This document shows positions 1-11,329 of a DNA stretch of 64,000 nucleotides, one piece after another; positions within the stretch are counted from its first letter, which is position 1; each line of letters opens with the position of its first letter. The stretch is from positions 124,001-188,000 of the forward strand of contig JAMAHW010000022.1 in the NCBI GenBank assembly GCA_023627715.1, given 5' to 3'. The translations under genes and the position numbers were made by a program. The notes under the pieces are model-generated. The model saw only the letters and a list, made by a program, of their open reading frames with translations. It had not been told where the DNA came from and did no database searches. This DNA comes from Periconia sp. R9002. Its lineage: Eukaryota > Ascomycota > Dothideomycetes > Pleosporales > Periconiaceae.

Positions 1-312
1 AATTGATGCTGTGACGATGACATGGGTCTTGGCGCGGCAGTCCCTCTTTTACTTATTGAGACTCCTCCCATGTAGCGCTAACTTGCAGTTTCTGTGCAAT
101 TGCTGCACCGGGCTCCTTTCTGAATGCAGCATATCTCTCTTACTTCTATCTTTTGCCGGCACCTTTTCCACCTCGCCTTTCATGACTAAACTCTCTCCTC
201 TCCCTCCCTCCATCACACCACTGCCCCGGAAACCAAATACCTTTCCCCGCCGTATGAGGGCAGGTGCGCTCATTGCTATCGTAATTCAGGCGCAACTCCG
301 ATTTCAACTACA

Positions 313-1827
313 ATGTCGCTCCCTGCTGAGAACCCGCCCGGTGAGTCGGTTTTTCGGGATGCCACAATTGCCATCCGTACGCTGATTATTATGACAGAGC
401 CAGTGCCTGAAATGGAAATCTCAACTCCATCAACTTCAATCGCTCCAAATTCTGTGGCAGCTTTGGATAATATTGACATTGTGTCGTGGGCTGCAAGTGC
501 CTTTCCTGATACATTTTCCGCGCTTCCATCTCACCATGATGTTCAATTTAAACACATTGGTGGAAGCATAGTCTATGATTTCAGAAATGAGAGAATTGAA
601 GAAGTTTCAAAGGTTCTCCATGTCGGCATTTATGATTACAATGATCAAAATTCCAGCGAAAACTACGACGTCTATGCTTACCTTGATCCAAGGCGGCCAA
701 AAAGTGTGTTCTATCTCCATGAAAAGGAAAATGGACAGCTCTACGAAACAATAAGGCCTGAACAGGAAATTCACATCTGTTTTGAGTATCCTTTCAACGA
801 TGTAGACAGAAAAGGCGCTTTCAAATCCGAAATACGTCGCTTATTGGAAGCCCTGATTCACTACTATATACTCGCTGAGAACAATCGTCAACTGACGGAG
901 CTCGGGAAAAATAATTGGTCGAAAATATATACCGGTTTCAAGACCAAGTTCGGCGAGGCATGTAGTCGCATTAAAAATAATGCTCGTGCCCAGGATCCGG
1001 CAACCCCATCTAGCCTAGTTGAACCTGCTCCCCACACAAATACTGGAGTGAGTACTGATATACTGCAAACATCGCTCGACGGATCCGATGTAGGTCAACG
1101 GGGTCGAAGGTCACAACCAAACAGAAAGGCGCGAGGTATGTAATCAATCCACCGTCTCTTCAATTTGGATTACGTTGATAAACAGATAGAACGCCTGCAT
1201 AAATATACCACATGGTCAGATTCGGAGATCATGAGCAGTACCAGCGGAGACGAGGCCACTCAAGACATCAATTCTGATGACCTCGAGAGTTCTGGCGACG
1301 AGAGTGACTCAAGCACACAATCTTCATCGTCATCAGGAAGAACAAATGCGGGTCGGGCTCTGAGAAAAAGACCTCGCAAAAGGCATAGGACCGAAACTCA
1401 TTCCGATTCCGATGATGACAAGATTGCGATTCGCCGAATTACCAATCAATTCAAAGCTGGCATGAAAAGAGTCTCTAGCAACTCGAAAGCAAAACGCAAA
1501 AAACTTCTGGAGCTCCACTCACGCGTTGCAGATTTGGAGAATCAGTTGGCTCAGGTCAAAGGCACAGAAGACCGCGAATCGCCTTTGCGTCATGAGGTCA
1601 ACAGCCTTAAAGCCGAAAATATTATTCTGAGAGAAGAGGCTCAGAAATCAACAATGATGAGGTTAGAGGGGGAGGCGAAAAGGAGGAATGCTGAATCTGA
1701 TTTGGAGGGAGCTAAGGTAAGGGCGGAAGAGGAGAAACAGAAAAGACTCCTAGCTGAGAAGGAGCGAGATGAGATCCAGATGAAATGGAGCAACATGTTG
1801 GCAGCGATGGGAGGTCCCAGGGCATGA
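313..1827 (+). CDS. Hypothetical protein with globular N-half and acidic/coiled-coil tail (486 aa)
   Basis: Two exons, 313-1135 and 1190-1827. The 54-bp phase-1 intron starts with GTATGT, has a TTGAT branch-like site and ends ..GATAG; only this acceptor restores the downstream frame. Residues about 60-230 look globular and contain a V-Y-A-Y-L-D-P core and an A-L-I-H-Y-Y helix. The second exon encodes an Asp/Ser-rich acidic stretch, a basic R-K-R-P-R-K-R-H cluster that could be a nuclear localisation signal, and about 100 residues of heptad-like coiled coil to the C terminus. I do not recognise a named family. The layout (conserved block, then coiled coil after a phase-1 intron) resembles the gene at 18080-18918. 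The start at 313 is the first ATG of the frame; the ATG at 391 is an alternative. Function unknown. Confidence 0.7.
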
Positions 1828-3064
1828 CCACTCCCAAAGGGACTTTCTGCTAGCCTTCTCTACAAGAAGGTTATTGACTGATTCAATCAGTGAAAGAAGC
1901 TACTTGTTACTTGTTGGGGGGATCTTTCAGACATTCAAGATTGAGGTGGTGATGACTTGAAGATTTTAGTTTAAATAATGCTTCAAGATGATTGCTCTTA
2001 GTGGTGGACTGTGAGATGTTCTTGCGTACCAAACCACGCTCTGAACAACAAATTGGGTATTTACACACCCTACCCATGATATCGACATACATGCAGAACC
2101 GATGAGTTCTCCATTGGATAAATATTAAAATTGATGCTGTGTCAAGTTTCTAATCATAATTTATCCTTTCCACGAAGTCTCTACGTAAAGACTTATGTTC
2201 TCGCACCGTCCCATTTCCCCGTTCACCGAATCGCAAATCTGCGCCTCATCATACTGTTCTCTCTTGTGCCTGCTTCACTCATCTATATTTCTGCCATAGA
2301 AACATATCGGAACTCGCGGCGTCCAAAATATTTATCAAATTCATTTCTTGGGCCAAATCGCTACAGTCTCTACCTGCATTCTTTAAGCAACCTACCCTTC
2401 CCTCTCAGAACTACTCCACCACGTCCATACCTCCACCAAAAACCGCTAATCCTAATTGAGAAAAGCATCACATAGATATCGCCATGTCCCTTTCCACTCC
2501 CCACTTGCAAAAATCCTACCCTGTTTTTTTCCGTCGCTACTTCCCGCCACTTATCCAACCCCAAGTAAAAAGAAGAATCACCTGTTCACTAGCATCATAT
2601 GCACTTTCTGAGATCGAGAATAAAATTTCTGTAAAGTGTTCAAACAACGTTGAAAATATAGAAAGAGAAAGGCGGGGAGGTGAAGCTTTTAGAAGGAAGT
2701 GTGCGACTTGAGTAAGACAAGTGAAGTGCAGGCGACGCATGTTTTTTTTTCCGTTGGTTGTGTGACGTATAGGCCGGTGGATTCGTATGTCCATATCGCC
2801 TCCCCCAGTGGGAGAATCAAGTAGACGCTGTTCGTACGTACCGACGCTCCTCGACATTTCCAAAACGATCAACCCTCCCACCTACGAAGAATGTCCTCAT
2901 ACGTGTCACAACAATCCTCCATACATTCCCAAGAACAATAATGTAGATTATAACGGTGAGGATCATTATCTGAATGTAAACAAGGTTTGTATGGGGTAAA
3001 GAATCCATTATCCCCCCAAGCCCCATATCTGCGCGGTGTACTGGCGTCGACACCTTGTATGGGT
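1828..3064. other. Intergenic stretch, no gene seen
   Basis: About 1.2 kb with only short overlapping frames on both strands (the longest about 114 codons) that lack coding character or splice partners. It is moderately AT-rich. I see no repeat, RNA gene or clear promoter element. It lies between the 3' end of the preceding gene and the uncertain 3' end of the minus-strand gene at 3.1-4.7 kb, so it is probably a terminator-terminator interval. Confidence 0.6.
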
Positions 3065-4659
3065 TTAGTGATACCCCAGCGTTTTTGTAAGCGCGATCGT
3101 ACGACAGTTGGATCGGTTGTGTTGTCGACATAGTATGCGGTAGGATCCCACGAACCGACCGCGGCTTTTTCCTAACGGCCTCGCGTAAGCTACTGTTACT
3201 GATCGTGGTGCATGTCTATTTACCTCTTCCCAGTCCTGTTGAGGTAGGCGGAAGAAACCGTTGGCACGAATTCCACCCATGCCTAGGGAAAATCCTAAGA
3301 AAGATTTTTTTGCAGGAAATGTTCTTTGGCAAAGGGTGACACTTTTGATGCTTCCTGCATGCTTGAGGTCGTATATGGGTTTTCGTAGCGTCTCCAAAAG
3401 ATTCAGGATATTTACGTCGCCGTACATCTGATCGCCACTCATACTCTTGATAAAGAGTTGGACTTTCAGTGCGCTTTTGTGCGTGATGAGGCTGAGGGAC
3501 CGAAGGGTATCGTGCATTTCTCGAAGTTCGCCGTGGCTCATATTTTTGATCTCATAGGACAACAGTAGTTTGCTGATGAAGTGGAAGGGCTGGATACTAT
3601 TGCCAAAGAGATCAACGGCAGCAGCAATGGGGGTCTCTTCTGTTAACTGGGTATATCTGTTGTGCGCGTAACACATCTGCGCTATCTCGAGAGCCATGTC
3701 TCTTACTATGAATCTCGGGTCCAAAATCCAATCACACGGGTAAACAAGTCGAGATTAACCATTGCGTCAATCTTTGTTGAAAAGGAAAAGAAAAACGAGA
3801 TGTTCAGGTACTTACTACGATTCACATTGTGTTTCTTTCGAAAGCATAGCGTTTCAGGTAGCCAGGAAGAGCTTTCATTGGGAATCAAATAACGATATAC
3901 TTTTTGAGTGTAAGTAAGATTAGAGGCGTGATAATCCTAATAAAGAGACCTACTCATATCTCTGATTTCACGGGGTATATGGGGCAGATGAGATGCAAAG
4001 ATAGACCGCGTCAACTTGGAGCATTCGGCAGCTGCATGCGTTTCAATCACGTACGTACCAGCACAGTAAACGAGGTCAGAAGAAGAAACCATCTCTGCAA
4101 AAGAGCCAATTACTCACTCTTTGACAGCTTCTAGGTACTCTACGAAAGCATTCCCTCTTTGCATTTCGTCTAATCCTAGAGCGAACGAAGCAAGCCTATA
4201 TTCGAAAGTATCAACTTGAGCGTCGCGATCACCAAGCTGATCGTGCAATCTCTGATCCACGCGTTTCAAAAAATCTGCGACCAAATCTGGAGGGCCAACT
4301 ATCGCTTGCATATATGGCATCAGATCGGGACAAATAACAGCTTCACTAGTTTCCAGAGAACTGCCGGTTGTTGAAAGACGGTTCGAAAGACATTTGCGCA
4401 AGAACTTGTCGACTTCTGTACGCTCGTTCGGACGCGGCCCTAGGACTTTAGATATATGAGGATGACTATTGTCGAAATTCTCGAGCTCTGTTTGGACGGT
4501 TGGACAGGCCATTATATGTGTGAAACTCGCAAAATAATGAAGCGCTTTCTCGAGCAACTGCTGACTCAGATTGATGTATTGGAGAGCTCGCCGTATACAG
4601 CCTACAGCAGGTACAACGTCGCCATCATCGACGGTGAGACAGATCTTACACCGAGGCAT
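3065..4659 (-). CDS. Multi-exon hypothetical gene, exon joins only partly resolved
   Basis: Three coding blocks lie in order on the minus strand. The first (4659 down to about 4119) begins with ATG and a C-x2-C pair and is helix-rich; it ends at a good GTGAGT donor. The second (about 3890 down to 3816) ends at GTAAGT. The third (3705 down to 3065) starts after ..CATAG. The second and third blocks join cleanly in phase 1 over a 110-bp intron (3815-3706), giving an N-R-I-R-D-M-A-L-E-I junction. I could not find a frame-keeping join between the first and second blocks, so a small exon near 3.9-4.05 kb may be missing, or these are two genes. The 3' end may also be shortened by a GTAAAT donor near 3217. 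No family recognised. Confidence 0.45.
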
Positions 4660-5264
4660 ATGGAGTCAAGGCGTAATTCGAATTCGAATAAGGTCGATGA
4701 CGTGAAGCAATAATGGTGAATGCAAGATGGAAGTCTGCTGAAAAGATTTGTTGGAATGAATAACTCGACTTCGATGATGACACGTCACGATGTAAGTATT
4801 CGGAGATTTCGTTTACGCCCCGATTGTCGCGGCCCTCTTCCTTGTCAAAGTCGGGCCAGAGCTAGGTTTCGATCATCAGTACCCGCATGTTTTTATTCTG
4901 ATACCTCCTACTCCTTTGTATAGAGCACGCCTACTTATCTTAAGTATCTTCAACGAACATACATACTGGACAAAGGCCTGTGTCACTTGAGGCAGAGAGC
5001 AAAAGAAGCGTGCACATGAAGTTGTCAAGCTAACTGAACTTGGCAGAAAGTTGGGCGTATGCATAGCATCCAGAAAGCCCATAGTCTGCGAGCCCCCGTT
5101 TTTCTTCCCGGAAGATGATATTCCACCTTTGATTTACCAATTTACAAAAATTGTAGCATGAGTAGGATATGTTGGAGAGTCCAGAATATACCAACTTTAA
5201 TCAGCAAAATATTCAGTTTCTGCAGAATGCCAAAGCCTGAAAAGTCGAGTCTGGATTTTACACG
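4660..5264. other. Intergenic stretch, no gene seen
   Basis: About 600 bp upstream of the minus-strand gene starting at 4659. It holds only short frames. Nothing beyond ordinary AT/GC composition is visible. Confidence 0.5.
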
Positions 5265-6128
5265 CTACAAATTTGATAATGTTCTCCGCCTTGAATCACG
5301 CAATTTTACCAGCCAATTTCGGGTATTCAAAGTCTCATTATTGTCGGCTTTGCCATCCTCCTCCTCCTCGTAAACAATCTCTTGACAAAGCGGACTTTTG
5401 AAGAGCAACCCATCATTGACTTGGAGACGGCTTTGGGTTGGGTTCCTGTCGCTCAGACTGGAATGGAAGGCTTCGTAAGAACTCCCAGTGTTCCTGGCGA
5501 TGAACCGACGACGAACGGTCATTTCGGCTTGTCTGACCGGCTCCGTCATGAAATCCTTGGGAGAGTCTATGTATTGAGACAAAGTGTTATTCTTCTGAGT
5601 GTGGATTATTTTGTTGGTTGTTGCAAGCGCGCGATGATCATCGAAGCGCGTGTGTAAGGTGGACAGGGCCTTTAGATCAAGATTGGAATCTCGTGGCAGG
5701 CATCTGCTATGGTTATATGGAAATTGCTGCTTTTCGTCTTCAAGAAGGAATCCGTGACTGGTTTTCGGACGATTGCATTCTCCGTTCGCATTGGCTTTGG
5801 ATTTCTGAACGCTGCAATTCAGCGATGAGATTATGCTGTTGATCAAACTGCAGGTCTGCCTAAACATTGTCCTGGCCGAACGTTTGGCGGGCTCGCGGCG
5901 CTTTCTTTTTAACATGGCGACTCCCTTCCCGAGGCTTTTCGCGCTGAAAAGCAGTGAATAATGTGTGTGTATTTTCGCATTGAGGCTGAAAGAAGACGTA
6001 AGGGTCGATTGTGATCTTAAGAGGAATATTCGGGTCGACGGTATGGAATCTTGGTGCGCAATTTGTAACTGTTGGCTCGAGCTTTTTTCTGTTGACGTCT
6101 GCGACTGTGTGAGCGTACGCATGTGCAA
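5265..6128 (-). CDS. Long uninterrupted reading frame, orphan hypothetical protein (up to 287 aa)
   Basis: A single minus-strand frame runs from 6128 to a stop at 5265. An inner ATG at about 5918 (M-L-K-R-K-R-R) is an alternative start. The product is polar, rich in Ser, Arg, Asn and Thr, with a run of four Glu near the C terminus. There is no membrane segment, no recognisable domain and no clear intron. A frame this long is less than expected by chance here, but composition alone does not prove coding. It could be an orphan gene, an exon of a larger gene, or a decayed copy. Confidence 0.3.
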   Translation of the reverse strand: MHMRTLTQSQTSTEKSSSQQLQIAHQDSIPSTRIFLLRSQSTLTSSFSLNAKIHTHYSLLFSAKSLGKGVAMLKRKRREPAKRSARTMFRQTCSLINSIISSLNCSVQKSKANANGECNRPKTSHGFLLEDEKQQFPYNHSRCLPRDSNLDLKALSTLHTRFDDHRALATTNKIIHTQKNNTLSQYIDSPKDFMTEPVRQAEMTVRRRFIARNTGSSYEAFHSSLSDRNPTQSRLQVNDGLLFKSPLCQEIVYEEEEDGKADNNETLNTRNWLVKLRDSRRRTLSNL

Positions 6129-6473
6129 ACGGTAGGGTCACGTGTTCAAGCGGAGGAAGACCCAGTATTGAATTTTGAAGATTGCTGAGCAATGAACAAC
6201 TGCAGGCCCAATACAGAAACGAAGAAAAAATGTCATTGATGAAACTGGTGTGATACGATATCAGTAATCGAATGATTTTTCAGGACATGTCATTACGTAT
6301 AAGGTGTTAATACATTGACACCATATACTGGCACAGACAGAGTGTGATGTGTGAACGTGAAATATAGTAAAAGGGTGGAGATGGCAGGGCAGATTATGTG
6401 GTATCGTTTTCATTGGGTTTGGGTATAGTTACTCATCAACACGAAAGCTTGCGTCCGCAATCATACGGAGCCC
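6129..6473. other. Short intergenic spacer, no gene seen
   Basis: About 345 bp between the orphan frame and the 3' end of the BCP1-like gene. It is AT-rich. A CACGTG hexamer sits at about 6139, inside the 5' part of the interval. Nothing else is recognisable. Confidence 0.5.
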
Positions 6474-7476
6474 TTACTGCCCGCCATTCAGATATGATTT
6501 CACAGCGTCAACTGCTCCGGCGAACTTGTCACCCTCAATAAGTATGAGATGCCCAGTCGGCTTAACACCCAGTTCCTGAAAAGCTCGTTTGCTATCGCTT
6601 GCGCCTTCGTCTGCCGGAGTTTCGTAATCAAAGTTGCCCCAAGCTAAGGCGTGTTTATGTAAAACCTCGTCTTCGGGATGGAAATAGAACGTTTCGGCCT
6701 CTTCGGTGCCCTTTGTGCCCTTCTTCTTTTTACTTGGTGGCTGTTCCGTACTTGGGAGATCCGATGCAACTTCATTGTATGTTTTCGATAGGATAAGGTA
6801 ATGGGTAAATTGGTAAGGTTCTTTCTCTTCGAGCGCTAGTCGGATCTCTTCTAGGAGCATGGTGTACAAGGGAGGAACGATCTCGTGGGGCATGTTCATA
6901 AACCGCTCTGTTAGGATCAAGCCAACCTGAGCTGACGACGAAGAGTCAAGTAAAGGTGGAATTGCAGCTAGAGAGGGGGATGTGGAATGGCGGGAGAGGT
7001 ACGCAGTCAAATCCTTGATCACTTGCTTGTCCTGGTATCCTGTCAGCTTGTGTGGAGAGATGATTAGAAAAAAACGTACTTTATGTGTTGTGAGGTTGAG
7101 GATTGTCAACAGAGCATAAGGATCTGTCTCAATACCATCGACTTTGACGGTACTTCCTAGGTGTGGTTGGGATAAAATGAGGTCTGCAAGTTCGGAGAGG
7201 TTGAAGAGTGGCGCATCAATGTCTAGCAGTTGCCGCAGAAGATTTTTGAAACCATGGAAATCAACATTGGGTTGAGGGTCAAACCACTCGAAGTCGACGT
7301 TCACTACATCCATATCCTTATAATTCATTAATGTGGTGAGCGGAGCTTCTGGATGATACTATGCGGGGAACAGTTCTCACCTCATCGCTGTCTGAGTCGT
7401 CATTTTTCCGCTTGTTGCCAGCCTCTGGGGCATCAGGAAGATCCTCGGGATCTTTTTGTATCTTTCTTTTTCCCAT
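6474..7476 (-). CDS. BCP1: BCP1/BCCIP-family protein, nuclear export and ribosomal-protein chaperone
   Basis: Three exons: 7476-7381, 7316-7080 and 7031-6474, giving about 296 residues. In yeast Bcp1 is needed for nuclear export of Mss4 and acts as a chaperone of the ribosomal protein Rpl23. Evidence is the charged N terminus (M-G-K-R-K), the D-M-D-V-V-N-V-D-F-E-W-F-D motif, the D-P-Y-A-L-L-T core and V-I-K-D-L after the second intron. Intron 1 (7380-7317, GTGAGA...AAG) is phase 0. Intron 2 (7079-7032) is 48 nt, has a GCTGAC branch site and contains no in-frame stop, so it hides inside an apparently continuous frame; family alignment places it exactly between the T-H-K and D-K-Q residues. Length fits the family (yeast 283). 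The gene is head to head with GMP synthase, with 267 bp between start codons. Confidence 0.9.
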
Positions 7477-7743
7477 TGTATGAATGTGTACAATAAAAGC
7501 TGGTGTTGAGTACGAAGATGCGGTCGCGGACTCAATAATTTTCGGGGAAGAGCGCACAGACCAAGCCGCGACTGCCCGCTTTACTTGCCCCGCCAAAATT
7601 TTTGTTCCCTAGACTCACTCACGAGCCTAACCATCATTTTTCCTTATCTTCCTTCACCCCCTCTTTCTTTACTTCTTCTACATTTTTTTTCTTCTGATAA
7701 TATCTTGAGACTCTCCCGGTCTCGTTAAGCTTCTTCGTTCACC
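7477..7743. promoter_or_regulatory. Bidirectional promoter between BCP1 and GMP synthase
   Basis: 267 bp separate the two divergent start codons, so both core promoters must lie here. The GUA1 side carries long T/C-rich tracts (about 7640-7700), typical of fungal housekeeping promoters just upstream of the transcription start. I see no clear TATA box. Confidence 0.6.
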
Positions 7744-9432
7744 ATGGCGACCGACAACAGCGACCCAATTCCTCCCCACAAAACCTTCGACACCATCTTG
7801 GTGCTCGATTTCGGTTCCCAATATTCCCATCTGATCACCCGCCGCTTGCGCGAACTCAATGTCTACTCCGAAATGCTTCCGTGCACCCAGAAGCTCGCCG
7901 ATCTTGACTGGACCCCCAAAGGCGTTATCCTCTCAGGTGGCCCCTACTCCGTGTATTGGGACGATGCCCCACACGTTGACCCCGCTGTTTTCGAAATCGG
8001 CGTGCCAATCTTGGGCATCTGCTATGGACTACAAGAGATCGCGTGGCATTTTGGCAAAAACGTGCTCGCCGGTGAGAAGAGAGAATACGGTCACGCAGCT
8101 CTCAAGGTCGCGCGACACGGTGACGGTGAGGCAGGAGGGCACGTGGACAAGCTATTTGCGGACATCGAGGACGACACTGAGGTCTGGATGAGCCATGGTG
8201 ATAAGCTAAGCCATCTACCAGACGATTTCATCACCGTGGCCACCACCAGCAATGCGCCTTTCGCTGGCATGGCCCACAAGGCAAAGAAATACTACGGCAT
8301 TCAATTCCACCCCGAGGTTACTCACACACCCAAGGGCAAGGTCGTTCTGAAAAATTTCGCGGTGGATATTTGCCAGGCCAGGACAGACTGGACCATGGGC
8401 AAATTTGTGGACCAGGAGATCGAGAGGATCAGGAAATTGGTCGGAGACAAGGGCCAAGTCATTGGTGCAGTCAGCGGCGGTGTCGACTCGACTGTTGCAG
8501 CTAAGTTGATGAAAGAAGCTATTGGGGACCGGTTCCACGCTGTATTGGTCGATAACGGTGTGCTTCGCCTAAACGAGGCACAGCAGGTCAAAGAGACATT
8601 GACAGCCGGCTTGGGCATTAACCTCACTGTCATCGACGCGTCGGATCGCTTCTTGGGTCGTCTTAAAGGCGTGACTGATGACCCGGAGAAGAAGCGCAAG
8701 ATCATTGGCAACACGTTTATCGAGGTCTTCCAAGAAACTGCCAAAAAGATTGCTGCGGAAGCTCATGGTTCTTCCGCGGCTGGCGAAATTGAATGGTTGC
8801 TACAGGGCACTCTCTACCCCGATGTAATTGAAAGCATCTCCTTCAAGGGTCCCTCTGCCACTATCAAAACCCACCACAATGTCGGCGGTCTCCCCAAGGA
8901 TATGAACCTCAAGCTCATCGAGCCTCTCCGCGAGCTTTTCAAGGACGAGGTTCGCGAATTAGGAATGAACCTTGGTATCCCCGAGGATCTTGTCTGGCGC
9001 CATCCTTTCCCCGGCCCGGGAATTGCCATCCGTATTTTGGGAGAAGTCACGCCTGAGCAGGTCCGCATTGCGCGTGAAGCTGATTCTATCTTCATCGAAG
9101 AAATCAAGGCTGCGGGTCTGTACAGGCAAATTAGTCAGGCTTTTGCGGCGTTGTTGCCGGTCAAAGCTGTTGGTGTTATGGGTGACAAGCGTGTACACGA
9201 CCAGGTCATCGCGTTGAGGGCAGTTGAGACCACCGACTTCATGACTGCGGATTGGTTCCCCTTTGACGGTGCTTTCTTGAAGAAGGTGTCGAGGAGAATT
9301 GTAAACGAAGTCAACGGAGTTTGCAGAGTTGTATATGACAGTAAGTTCATCTCGCCAGCTACGTCCTGCAAGTGCAGTCACTAACTTTGTATAGTCACGA
9401 GCAAGCCTCCCGGTACCATTGAGATGGAATGA
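7744..9432 (+). CDS. GUA1: GMP synthase (glutamine-hydrolysing)
   Basis: Converts XMP to GMP using glutamine and ATP, the last step of guanylate synthesis, in the cytosol. Exons are 7744-9340 and 9395-9432 (544 aa; yeast Gua1 is 525). The class I glutamine amidotransferase domain (about residues 16-220) has D-F-G-S-Q-Y near 22-27, nucleophile Cys93 in G-I-C-Y-G, and His189/Glu191 in F-H-P-E. The ATP pyrophosphatase P-loop S-G-G-V-D-S is at about 244-249, followed by the GMP synthase C-terminal dimerisation domain. The 54-bp phase-1 intron (GTAAGT, CTAAC branch, TATAG) near the end gives the expected [10 protein letters not shown] terminus; here it ends M-E where many relatives have W-E. The ATG context (ACCATGG) is excellent. 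Confidence 0.97.
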
Positions 9433-10081
9433 TAGTTTTTGGAGAGATGCAATGACGACACGCTGTGATATGGATTATGATAGATTTCTTCAAGCTAGAT
9501 TTTTTGGATGGAGAAAACAAAAAAAATCACTTAATAGATGATAGATTAGAAGACATGATACCCTTGCATATGCCGATCAGGCATGTTATTAGAAATGAGA
9601 CGCGGATTCACCTCCATAACGAAGTGCTGCCCGACTGAATTGCTGCCAATTTTGCCTCGAAAAACATTTTTTGTATTGCTAATCGCAGCGCTCCGACTGC
9701 AATATTGGCCATTTGTAATCGATGCGTATATGTTTTCGCGAACTTGTAGCCGTTGCATGCTTTACATACTCAGAAGGGAAGAGGTTCAACCTTGCGGTCA
9801 GACGGCTTACGCGTGTAAACTTCCTAATTGGGATGGCCGCCACCAGTTCGTCTCGTGTAAATCCGCCAGTCAGCGTCATATGTCTTCGCGACATAGCAGT
9901 GCGTATAGACGATTTGGACACAAAAGTCGCGGTGGACGAAAAGTATAAATCAAACTGCGTTCTTCTCGCTCCGAAAGGAATCGCTAATATCTCCAATCTT
10001 CAGCAAACGTTTTGCATCGTCCACCTTGTTGAATTAACTTGATTGAAACCAAACGTACACACCTCCAACCCCAACCCGACC
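9433..10081. other. Intergenic stretch, no gene seen
   Basis: About 650 bp between two plus-strand genes. It includes the GUA1 terminator region (A-rich around 9520) and the promoter of the epoxide hydrolase. The short overlapping frames at 9.55-10.0 kb on both strands show no domain or splice support. Confidence 0.55.
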
Positions 10082-11329
10082 ATGGCATCAACTACCAACA
10101 AACCGTACTCTACCCTGCCCCCAAACGCATCTTCAGAAACAATCCAACCTTTCACAATCTCCATCCCCGCCCAGAAACTCCAAGACTTCCAAACCCTCCT
10201 CCGCCTTTCCCCGCTAGCACCACCGTCCTACGAAAACCAAGAAGCTCGCAAAGACGAAAACCTCGATCTCGGCGTAACCCGCGAGTGGCTCTCGCGAGCA
10301 AAGGACTACTGGCTCAACACGTACTCCTGGCGCAACGAAGAAACCTACCTAAACTCGTTTCCGCAATTCACTGCATCCGTGACGGACGATGATGGACGCG
10401 TGATGAACGTGCATTTCGCGGCGCTGTTCTCGAAAAAGAAAGATGCAGTGCCGATTGTACGCATGCACGGTTGGCCGTGTACTTTCGCGGAGTACTTCCC
10501 GGTTCTTGAGGTGTTGAAGAAGAAATATAAAGAGGAAGACTTGCCGTATCATGTTATCCTGCCTTCGCTACCAGGATGGACGTTCTCGTCACCTCCACCT
10601 TTAGACAAGGACTGGAAGTACGCCGACTCGGCGCGCATCATCCACAAACTGATGCTCGCACTCGGGTTCGGTAGCACTGGGTACATCTCACACGGAGGCG
10701 ATATCGGTGCTGCGATGGCGAGACACCTAGCGGTTACGTATCCGGAGTGCAAAGCTGTGCATTTGAGCTTCTGCCACATGCCTCCTCCGGACGACGCCAA
10801 AGCGCTCGAAGCAACACTCACCGAGAAAGAGCTGAAAGGGGTACAACGCGCGGATGAGTTTACGCGCACGGGCGATGCATATGGACGTATGCATGGCACG
10901 CGTACCTCGACAATCGGCCATGTCCTCTCTTCCTCGCCGCTCGCGATGCTCGCGTGGATCGGAGAAAAGTATCTCGAGTGGGCGGACCCGGGGCACCCGA
11001 TCCCTCTACCTACCATTCTCACAGAGGTCTCGCTGTTCTGGTTCACAGAGTGCGCGGGCACGTCGCTGTACACGTACCGCGAGGACTACCGATGGGGCGT
11101 CAAGCAGAAAGGGTATCTGCATGGCGCCGACTGGTTGCGTATCGAGAAGCCGTTTGGCTACTCGTACTTTCCTGAAGAGTTGGCAGCGATTCCGAAAGCG
11201 TGGGCGGAGAAGACGGGGACGTTGGTGTGGTTTCGACGACATGATGAGGGCGGGCATTATCCTGCGCTGGAGACGCCTGAGCTGATTGTGGGTGATGTTG
11301 AGGAATTCGTCAGCAGTGTTTGGAAATGA
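10082..11329 (+). CDS. Epoxide hydrolase, alpha/beta-hydrolase fold with EHN domain
   Basis: Single-exon gene of 415 residues from ATG 10082, chosen over the in-frame ATG at 10043 because of its better context (ACCATGG) and family length. The N-terminal epoxide-hydrolase domain (about 20-130) is followed by the alpha/beta-hydrolase core. The oxyanion motif H-G-W-P is at 129-132, the nucleophile Asp207 lies in G-G-D-I-G, and the base His392 in E-G-G-H-Y-P-A-L-E. A P-G-W motif at 164-166 is also typical. This subfamily (microsomal-like, but here without an N-terminal membrane anchor) hydrolyses epoxides to vicinal diols, in detoxification or secondary metabolism. The substrate cannot be told from sequence. 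The reading frame is GC-rich compared with the flanks. Confidence 0.92.
   Translation: MASTTNKPYSTLPPNASSETIQPFTISIPAQKLQDFQTLLRLSPLAPPSYENQEARKDENLDLGVTREWLSRAKDYWLNTYSWRNEETYLNSFPQFTASVTDDDGRVMNVHFAALFSKKKDAVPIVRMHGWPCTFAEYFPVLEVLKKKYKEEDLPYHVILPSLPGWTFSSPPPLDKDWKYADSARIIHKLMLALGFGSTGYISHGGDIGAAMARHLAVTYPECKAVHLSFCHMPPPDDAKALEATLTEKELKGVQRADEFTRTGDAYGRMHGTRTSTIGHVLSSSPLAMLAWIGEKYLEWADPGHPIPLPTILTEVSLFWFTECAGTSLYTYREDYRWGVKQKGYLHGADWLRIEKPFGYSYFPEELAAIPKAWAEKTGTLVWFRRHDEGGHYPALETPELIVGDVEEFVSSVWK

Noticed and set aside
1..2141. Same 13 bases (AATTGATGCTGTG) at 1-13 and 2129-2141
   Set aside because: Matches of this length between distant sites are expected many times by chance in 64 kb; flanks do not match.
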